Assembly: GCA_019104905.1 (NCBI GenBank)
Contig: JAHRXB010000018.1
Span: forward strand, 1 to 18,430
Source of the DNA: Bdellovibrio sp.
GTDB lineage: Bacteria; Bdellovibrionota; Bdellovibrionia; Bdellovibrionales; Bdellovibrionaceae
Reading direction: 5' to 3'
Length of the DNA stretch: 18,430 nt
In this document: positions 13,745-18,430 of the stretch, one piece after another
How the letters are laid out: every line of letters begins with the position of its first letter
How positions within the stretch are numbered: the stretch's first letter is position 1
Program-made: the position numbers and the translations under genes
The notes under the pieces: generated by a model
Seen by the model: only the letters and a program-made list of their open reading frames with translations
Database searches by the model: none
What the model was told of the DNA's origin: nothing

Positions 13745-14521
13745 ATGAAGGTTGAAACCAAGGTGGGTTTGCTGGCGCTTGTCTCGATCGCGTTGATTGC
13801 GGTTTTTGCCTATTTCATGGGTTTCATTTCTCCCTTCTCTAGCGCCAAAGAGCTTCATGTGATGTACAACTACGCCGGTGGCATCGAAGAAGGCTCGCCT
13901 GTGCGAGTCATGGGTATCAAGGTGGGTAAGGTTAAATCCATCACTTTTGATCCCAGCTACAAAATGGCGGATGGTGAAGAGGTCAAACTGCGCTTGACGA
14001 TCACTATTGATAAGAAGGCCTGGACCAGCGTCCGGAAGGATTCAAAGTTTTTCATCAACCTTGCGGGTGTGATTGGGGAAAAGTTTCTGGAAATCTCTCC
14101 AGGCACAAGTGCTGCGGGTGAATTTTCTTCAGGAGACTATGTTCGTGGCGAGGATCCGCCTCGAATTGATCAGTTAATTTCTCAGGGATACGGTTTGGCC
14201 GGGAAAATCATTGAGTTGGTTGAGAAAAATGAAGGTTCAGTGACCAACACTATTCAACAGTTAGATCGTTTGATGACGAACTTCAATAAAACCTTGGTTC
14301 TATTGGATAAAACGACCAAGAATAAGGAAGTTGCGAGACTGCTTGATAATGCGGTCAAAATCAGCGATGACGTGGCATACATGACAAACAACTTGAGATC
14401 TAAGAAAGCGGAAGAGACTTATGATCTTGTTCATAAGCTCCTTTTTAGATTGGAGCCGCTGGATGGTCCCGCCATTCGAAAGTTTCTTCAGCAAGAAGGC
14501 GTTAAGGCCCGCATTTTTTAG
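13745..14521 (+). CDS. mlaD: MlaD-type MCE-domain protein
   Basis: A 258-residue protein with one N-terminal transmembrane helix (about 8-26), an MCE domain (about 36-136) and a helical C-terminal extension. The MCE domain shows SPVRVMGIKVGKV (51-63), the hydrophobic-core segment LAGVIGEKFLEISPG and a C-terminal edge YVRGEDPP. In E. coli MlaD six such subunits form a periplasmic ring through which phospholipid passes. Here the protein is longer than E. coli MlaD because of about 120 residues of amphipathic helix after the MCE domain, which may lengthen the channel toward the outer membrane. A good AGGAGA Shine-Dalgarno precedes the ATG. It is transcribed with the permeases. Confidence 0.93.
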   Translation: MKVETKVGLLALVSIALIAVFAYFMGFISPFSSAKELHVMYNYAGGIEEGSPVRVMGIKVGKVKSITFDPSYKMADGEEVKLRLTITIDKKAWTSVRKDSKFFINLAGVIGEKFLEISPGTSAAGEFSSGDYVRGEDPPRIDQLISQGYGLAGKIIELVEKNEGSVTNTIQQLDRLMTNFNKTLVLLDKTTKNKEVARLLDNAVKISDDVAYMTNNLRSKKAEETYDLVHKLLFRLEPLDGPAIRKFLQQEGVKARIF

Positions 14522-14542
14522 ATCTCTGATCAGGGAGGTCCT

Positions 14543-15310
14543 ATGTTTAAACTTTCAGTCTGTTCTATGGGAGCAGCTTTTTTCTTGGGTTTGAGTTTGG
14601 CTCAAGGAGCCTCTTTAGGTTTAGGGTCTGACCCCAAAACAATTAAGGCAAAATCTTCTTCGATTGAATCCGAGTACAGCCGCAATATGCGGGCTGAAAA
14701 ACAAGGGGAAGAAGTTAAATCAGCGGCCCCCAAAGTGACGGTGCCTGCGGTTCGACCCGGCTCTGTGGCGGCCGAAATTCGCTCGATTCCTGGGGCAACA
14801 AACACCTACTACTCCCAAAACAGCTTCTCTTATTCTTCGACATTGAAGATGCGTGAGGACCGAAAGGTAGGGGCGGGTCTTTCTGTTGGAGGAACTTTGG
14901 GGCTTGCCGGCTTTAATATGGAGCTTAACTTTGAAGATGCTGACGGAGTTATCGCCGGATTTGGAACGGGCCCCGGATATAATTCGGTTCAGTTGGCTTG
15001 GAAGCATGCATTTGAGGGGGACTATCTGGCCCCTTACGCATCTGTGGGGTATTCGCGCTGGTACAATTCGCGCGGCAGTTCGAATAATTATGGGTCTTCG
15101 GACATTTTGGATCGGGTTCTGACATCCAACGAAAAGAAAACGGGTCAATTTGGAACAGATTTTGTGAATACGTCCTTGGGGCTTCAATATAATCAGCTCA
15201 CCGGGGATCTTGCGGGGCTTTCATTCTTTGGGGAGTTGACGGCGATGTGGGAAGTAAAACGCTCTATGTTGCTTCCGAACGGGTCTATCGGAGCTATTTA
15301 CTATTTCTAA
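14543..15310 (+). CDS. Predicted outer-membrane beta-barrel protein linked to the Mla operon
   Basis: A 255-residue exported protein with a signal peptide ending near residue 23 (AQGA). A polar, Pro/Ala-rich linker covers about 25-85, followed by a beta-rich region from about 88 to the end. Strands such as NSFSYSSTLKM, KVGAGLSVGGTLGL, NSVQLAWKHAF and APYASVGYSRWY alternate polar and hydrophobic residues. The C-terminal strand ends YYF, the usual BamA-recognition pattern. It looks like an eight-stranded-type small barrel with a periplasmic N-terminal linker. The GGGAGG Shine-Dalgarno is strong, and the gene begins 21 bases after mlaD, so it belongs to the same operon. It may be the outer-membrane partner of the transporter, in place of MlaA, which is not present. 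That role is inferred from position only. Confidence 0.75.
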   Translation: MFKLSVCSMGAAFFLGLSLAQGASLGLGSDPKTIKAKSSSIESEYSRNMRAEKQGEEVKSAAPKVTVPAVRPGSVAAEIRSIPGATNTYYSQNSFSYSSTLKMREDRKVGAGLSVGGTLGLAGFNMELNFEDADGVIAGFGTGPGYNSVQLAWKHAFEGDYLAPYASVGYSRWYNSRGSSNNYGSSDILDRVLTSNEKKTGQFGTDFVNTSLGLQYNQLTGDLAGLSFFGELTAMWEVKRSMLLPNGSIGAIYYF

Positions 15311-15369
15311 TTAAAAAATCAGACATGATTTGAACGAGGGCCCGGGCGGTATTGCGGGTCCTGGAAATA

Positions 15370-15400
15370 AAAAAACCCCAGAGTTTCCTCTGGGGTTTTC
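15370..15400. terminator. Bidirectional intrinsic terminator
   Basis: CCCCAGAG (15376-15383) and CTCTGGGG (15388-15395) form a perfect 8-bp stem with a 4-base loop, read as GAAA (a GNRA tetraloop) on the minus strand. A runs and T runs flank it. It ends the Mla operon on the plus strand and the small KKAA gene on the minus strand. Confidence 0.93.
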
Positions 15401-15428
15401 TTTTAGAACTAAATTAGTTCCGTAAGAA

Positions 15429-15539
15429 TTACTTCTTAGAAGCTTTTTTAGTAGCTTTCTTTGTAGTTTTCTTAGCGGCTTTTTTAGTAGTTTTCTTAGC
15501 TGCTTTCTTAGTAGCTTTTTTTGCTGCTTTCTTTGCCAT
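15429..15539 (-). CDS. 36-residue lysine-rich protein of AAKK/TTKK repeats (histone H1-tail-like)
   Basis: A tiny gene read by eye from a low-complexity stretch. It encodes M followed by AKK and then eight four-residue units of two small residues plus KK: AAKK, ATKK, AAKK, TTKK, AAKK, TTKK, ATKK, ASKK, then TAA. Half of all residues are lysine, so the protein is extremely basic. It resembles the C-terminal tail of histone H1-like and AlgP-like bacterial proteins, but with no globular part. A strong AGGAGG Shine-Dalgarno sits 4 bases before the ATG (minus strand 15550-15545), and an intrinsic terminator follows, so this is a complete expression unit. Nucleic-acid binding or compaction is the likely role by analogy. 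A second, longer reading frame over the same bases has no Shine-Dalgarno. Confidence 0.85.
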   Translation of the reverse strand: MAKKAAKKATKKAAKKTTKKAAKKTTKKATKKASKK

Positions 15540-15686
15540 GTGCTCCTCCTAGGATGCAAACGTTGTTGTTGTTTCTCTAACTTAAAAACTTAACTTACCT
15601 TAAGTCTTCACAATTCGACCAGCGACGTCAACAAAAAATTTACCTTGCATATTTTTTGCGAGTCTTTGGGTGCTTGGAGGTGCCCT

Positions 15687-16424
15687 TTGCTTATCGTTTT
15701 ATCGATTTCGCTGCTCGGACATGCGCTCGTTCATCGAATTCTTTCGTCGATGGCGCATGAATTTGCTTTCTCTCAACACTGGGTTCGGGCTTTTTCGATC
15801 TCGAACCTGGTTGTGATCTGCTTTTTCACCGCAAGCAGTGGCTCATCCATCACACTCTGGCTTTTCATCGGCATTCTTTTAATAACTTTAAAGTTTTTTC
15901 CGACGATTTTGCGTTTTTTCTTAATAAAACGTCTGCGCGGAGCCCTCGTTCCACTTCTTGATTGCGTGATCTTGGGGGTTCAATCAGGAAAATCTTTCCG
16001 CATATCGCTTCATGAGGCCATCGAAATTCAAAGCGGATGGGTGCGCCGACAGTTGTTGGAGTTGTTTGAATCTTTGTCGATGTCGGAAAATGTCATCGCC
16101 ATGAAATCCGCTCTGCTCAAGGATTTCCAGCAAGAGATTATGGAGATCGATCGTTCGCAAAGTCGCTGTTTAGAACAGGTTCGCGCTTTGCGAAGGACGT
16201 TGAAGATGCAGGAAAATTTTCGACGTAGGTCTGGACAGGTCACTCAGCAGATTAAGATGCAGGCGATAATTGTCACCGCTCTTTTTTTGGGACTGCTGTC
16301 TTTTGTAATTATGCAATTTGGATTTAAAAGCCACCAATATCTGATCTTTTTGTCCTTCATCTTCTTTTTTGCGGGGCTCGTTTGGATATTTTCGGTGGGT
16401 CGGAGGATTAAATGGAAGGTTTAG
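15687..16424 (+). CDS. TadB-like (GspF/T2SSF-type) inner-membrane protein
   Basis: A 245-residue membrane protein with helices near residues 2-20, 38-58 and 58-80, a cytoplasmic helical segment (about 83-190) and two C-terminal helices (about 191-213 and 219-236). The cytoplasmic segment, starting LVPLLDCVILGVQSGKSFRI, follows the pattern of the Tad/type II secretion F domain, which forms the platform for a pilus or secretion ATPase. I chose the TTG at 15687 because GGAGG (15676-15680) lies six bases before it; an in-frame TTG at 15645 has no Shine-Dalgarno. The 3' end overlaps the next gene by 13 bases. No TadA ATPase, secretin or pilin is in this window, so it is an orphan pair with the next gene. 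Similarity is by pattern and moderate. Confidence 0.65.
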   Translation: MLIVLSISLLGHALVHRILSSMAHEFAFSQHWVRAFSISNLVVICFFTASSGSSITLWLFIGILLITLKFFPTILRFFLIKRLRGALVPLLDCVILGVQSGKSFRISLHEAIEIQSGWVRRQLLELFESLSMSENVIAMKSALLKDFQQEIMEIDRSQSRCLEQVRALRRTLKMQENFRRRSGQVTQQIKMQAIIVTALFLGLLSFVIMQFGFKSHQYLIFLSFIFFFAGLVWIFSVGRRIKWKV

Positions 16425-16849
16425 CACCACCGCTCGCGCTTCTTCTTTGCGTCAAACGCGCTATTGAGAAGGGACAATCGGTCAAACAAGGAGTTTTAAT
16501 CTATATCAAAAAGGAACGGGGCGAATTCGTCACCGTCGTGACGCTCTGGCTGGGGCTTTTGCAGCAGGGGCAAGATCCACGAGAAGCCGTTCAAAAGCTT
16601 TCCTCACCCCATCGTCGTACTTTATTGCAAGTTTTGGAACGGGGGCTTCGCGGCGAGTCCATTCATACCGTTCTTGTGCGTTTGGAGGAAGAATTGGTGG
16701 AGGCTTGTAACGAGGAATTAACAAATAAAATAGCGCAGTTGCCGTTTATAATGCTTATTCCCCTCTTATTATTTCAGTTTCCTGCCTTTTTACTGCTCCT
16801 TTTTGGACCTCTTCTGCAAAATTTTTTTCACTCTTTGGGAGGGGGGTGA
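16412..16849 (+). CDS. TadC-like short GspF-type membrane protein
   Basis: A 145-residue protein. The first half has the GspF/TadC layout (a helical cytoplasmic domain with EKGQSVKQGVL, LGLLQQGQDPREAVQKLS and a Leu/Arg-rich helix), and the end has one or two membrane helices (about 108-135, LPFIMLIPLLLFQFPAFLLL). It is about half the length of usual TadC proteins, so it may be a truncated or minimal form. The ATG at 16412 overlaps the end of the preceding gene, and a GGAGG Shine-Dalgarno precedes it. The overlap suggests co-translation of the two proteins and a shared complex. Function beyond this is not shown. Confidence 0.6.
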   Translation: MEGLAPPLALLLCVKRAIEKGQSVKQGVLIYIKKERGEFVTVVTLWLGLLQQGQDPREAVQKLSSPHRRTLLQVLERGLRGESIHTVLVRLEEELVEACNEELTNKIAQLPFIMLIPLLLFQFPAFLLLLFGPLLQNFFHSLGGG

Positions 16850-16876
16850 TAGAGTGGCCCTGTTGGAGGATATACC

Positions 16877-17086
16877 ATGGCACAGCTTGATAAAAAGCAA
16901 GTCGCTCTTGAGAAACTGGTAGATGAGTTGATGAAAGACCAACCTCGTCGCCAGCTGGTCAAGCAACTGACGGAAGAGCTGGGGATGGCCTATTCTGTGG
17001 ACCCACTGACTCAAATGAATACAGTTTTGCAGTCGATGAATTCAGTTTATCTTCGTTCCAGCAGAAGAAAAGACTTAGAAAGATAG
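16877..17086 (+). CDS. Small conserved-looking protein, unknown
   Basis: A 69-residue, charged, mostly helical protein I do not recognise. It has a Lys/Glu/Leu-rich first half (LDKKQVALEKLVDELMKD) and a basic C-terminus (RSSRRKDLER), with no signal peptide, cysteine or membrane helix. A GGAGG Shine-Dalgarno (16865-16869) lies seven bases before the ATG. The gene stops six bases before the cystathionine beta-synthase-like gene, so it is probably cotranscribed with it, and its translation may help that gene, whose own Shine-Dalgarno is poor. Confidence 0.7.
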   Translation: MAQLDKKQVALEKLVDELMKDQPRRQLVKQLTEELGMAYSVDPLTQMNTVLQSMNSVYLRSSRRKDLER

Positions 17087-17092
17087 TTAATC

Positions 17093-18139
17093 ATGTCACA
17101 AATCTATAATTCCATCCTGGAAACCATTGGCAGTACGCCCATGGTAGCTCTTCATAACGTCACAAAAGGCTCAAAACATAAATTTTTTGCCAAAGTGGAG
17201 TACTTCAATCCTGGCGGCAGCATTAAAGATCGCGTGGCCGTGGCGATGATTGAAGAGGCTGAAAAAAGGGGCGAGTTGAAGCCGGGAGGAATCATTGTCG
17301 AGGCGACGTCAGGAAATACTGGCGTGGGCTTGGCTTTGGTGGCTGCGGTCAAAGGATATAAGTGCATCTTCGTAATGCCGCAAAAAATGAGTGACGAAAA
17401 ACGCGCGATCTTGCGTGCGTATGGCGCACAGGTTGTCATCACTCCTATGGTTGATCCGGAAGATCCCATGAGTCACTACTCTGTCGCAAAACGAATCGCA
17501 GCGGAGGTTCCCGGTGGCTTCCTGGTGAATCAATTCTTCAATCCCGACAATCCACAACGCCACTATCAAACCACCGGTCCAGAAATTTGGAAGCAGATGG
17601 ATGGAAAGATCGATATGTTGGTGGGCGGAGCTGGAACGGGCGGAACCCTTTCCGGTTGTGCGAAGTACCTGAAGGAACAAAACCCTCAGGTCAAAGTGTT
17701 TTGTGCGGATCCCATCGGCAGCATTCTTTACGATCTTTTTTATCATAAGAAAATTGTAGACCCCCCAGGATCATATAAAGTGGAGGGGATCGGCGAGGAC
17801 ATGCTTCCGGGGAATGTGCATTTGGACATCTATGATGGATTTGTGCGCGTGGGAGACCCCGAGGCCTTTGCAATGACCCGCCGTCTGGTTGCTGAAGAGG
17901 GGCTTCTTGTGGGGCCGTCAAGCGCGACAGCTCTGATCGGCGCCATAAAAGCGTCTGAACAGCTTGAAAAGCCATCGAACATTGTTGTGATTTTCCCAGA
18001 TAGTGGTCGTCAGTATTTGAGCAAGGCCTTCAATGATCAGTGGATGATTGAAAATGGTCTTTTGAAATCTGATGATGCGAAAAACGCCTTCAATCGTGTT
18101 ATCTCGGCGGAAGAAGCTCTTAATAATCTGAAAAAATAA
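17093..18139 (+). CDS. Cystathionine beta-synthase-type PLP enzyme (no CBS domains)
   Basis: A 348-residue fold-type II PLP enzyme. It has the PLP Lys45 in GGSIKDR, the Asn loop TSGNTG (72-77), the phosphate loop GTGGT (181-185), GPSSA (274-278) and PDSGR (302-306). The EGIGEDMLPGN segment and KMSDEKRAIL are closer to cystathionine beta-synthase than to cysteine synthase (CysK), which has a shorter equivalent. The C-terminal CBS (Bateman) regulatory domains and the N-terminal haem domain of animal enzymes are absent. The following gene encodes a cystathionine gamma-lyase/synthase-type enzyme, so the pair fits reverse transsulfuration (homocysteine plus serine to cysteine). CysK-type activity remains possible. 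The ATG at 17093 lacks a strong Shine-Dalgarno and follows the 69-residue gene by six bases. Confidence 0.85.
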   Translation: MSQIYNSILETIGSTPMVALHNVTKGSKHKFFAKVEYFNPGGSIKDRVAVAMIEEAEKRGELKPGGIIVEATSGNTGVGLALVAAVKGYKCIFVMPQKMSDEKRAILRAYGAQVVITPMVDPEDPMSHYSVAKRIAAEVPGGFLVNQFFNPDNPQRHYQTTGPEIWKQMDGKIDMLVGGAGTGGTLSGCAKYLKEQNPQVKVFCADPIGSILYDLFYHKKIVDPPGSYKVEGIGEDMLPGNVHLDIYDGFVRVGDPEAFAMTRRLVAEEGLLVGPSSATALIGAIKASEQLEKPSNIVVIFPDSGRQYLSKAFNDQWMIENGLLKSDDAKNAFNRVISAEEALNNLKK

Positions 18140-18149
18140 TAGGTGTGAT

Positions 18150-18430
18150 ATGAAAAAAGTGACAGCGAACTTAGGATTTTCAACGCGAGCAATTCATGCG
18201 GGTCAATCTCCTGATCCAACAACAGGAGCCATCATGACTCCGGTGTATTTGACCTCGACCTACGTACAAGAATCACCCGGTGTGCATAAGGGGTGGGAAT
18301 ACTCTCGCACCCACAACCCCACTCGTCGAGCTTATGAAAACTGTATGGCGAGTCTTGAAAGTGGCAAATATGGTTTCGCTTTTGCCTCGGGATGTGCGGC
18401 AACAACGACGATCCTTCACCTTCTTAAGGG
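18150..18430 (+). CDS. Cystathionine gamma-lyase/gamma-synthase family enzyme, 5' part only
   Basis: The first 93 codons of a PLP enzyme of the Cys/Met metabolism family; the window ends inside the gene. It starts MKKVTANLGFSTRAIHAGQS and contains PTTGAIMTPVYLTSTY, YSRTHNPTRRAYE with the phosphate-binding Tyr/Arg, and FAFASGCAATTTIL, all typical of the family N-terminus. An AGGTG Shine-Dalgarno precedes the ATG, which is 10 bases after the beta-synthase stop. The catalytic PLP lysine lies beyond the window, so gamma-lyase versus gamma-synthase cannot be decided. The pairing favours gamma-lyase in reverse transsulfuration. Confidence 0.9.
   Translation, partial: MKKVTANLGFSTRAIHAGQSPDPTTGAIMTPVYLTSTYVQESPGVHKGWEYSRTHNPTRRAYENCMASLESGKYGFAFASGCAATTTILHLLK

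Noticed and set aside
15335..15362. Second hairpin just after the outer-membrane barrel gene (AGGGCCCG / CGGGTCCT)
   Set aside because: It needs a G-U pair and has no T run after it; the strong terminator a few bases later is sufficient.
15429..15539. Possible CRISPR-like or tandem DNA repeat
   Set aside because: The periodicity is 12 bases and is explained by the four-residue coding repeat; there are no spacers.
15311..15559. 82-codon Lys/Arg/Leu-rich frame on the minus strand
   Set aside because: It is another frame of the KKAA repeat region, has no Shine-Dalgarno of its own and runs through the terminator; the 36-residue frame has the strong ribosome site.

Overview
This window looks like chromosomal core sequence of a Gram-negative, outer-membrane-bearing bacterium, most likely a member of the Bdellovibrionota (Bdellovibrio-like). 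I infer this from the gene complement: a RodZ-type shape protein, a two-ATPase/two-permease Mla-type lipid transporter, a run of signal-peptide and barrel proteins, a tiny KKAA-type histone-tail-like protein, and orphan Tad-like membrane proteins. No phage, IS element, tRNA, rRNA or CRISPR array is visible. Gene density is high. The longest non-coding stretches are about 100-150 bases (3616-3717, 4483-4614, 4912-5041, 10110-10252, 11390-11512, 15311-15428, 15540-15686) and no gap exceeds 300 bases.

Layout. (1) 21-3615, minus strand: a probable operon read as small secreted protein, ndk, RlmD/TrmA-family RNA m5U methyltransferase, PilF/PilW-like TPR lipoprotein, RodZ-like protein. It recalls the gammaproteobacterial order ndk-rlmN-pilF-rodZ, but with a different RNA methyltransferase. 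(2) 3718-4482, minus: an unrecognised exported protein. (3) 4615-6967: a haem-protein cluster made of a monohaem cytochrome c (minus) and, divergently, a fused haem-c/beta-barrel protein plus a two-haem lipoprotein (plus). They share a short intergenic region with a perfect 16-bp palindrome. Together they could form an electron path across the outer membrane. (4) 7053-10109, minus: mdh-sucC-sucD, three consecutive TCA-cycle activities. (5) 10253-15310: an Mla/MCE-type lipid transporter locus with two different ATPases, two different MlaE-type permeases, one MlaD-type MCE protein and an outer-membrane barrel candidate. A convergent VOC-family gene interrupts it after the first ATPase. (6) 15429-15539, minus: a 36-residue protein of AAKK/TTKK repeats. 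(7) 15687-16849, plus: two overlapping TadB/TadC-like (GspF-type) membrane proteins without a secretion ATPase nearby. (8) 16877-18430, plus: a 69-residue unknown, a cystathionine beta-synthase-type enzyme and the start of a cystathionine gamma-lyase/synthase, suggesting transsulfuration.

The two most notable systems are the putative outer-membrane electron conduit at 4615-6967 and the asymmetric Mla transporter. In the transporter, catalytic substitutions in ATPase 1 (Walker B Glu to Asp, H-loop His to Asn) pair with a degenerate signature in ATPase 2 (SYGMQ), so exactly one composite ATP site is predicted to be catalytically impaired. Family assignments come from motif recognition only; no database search was run.
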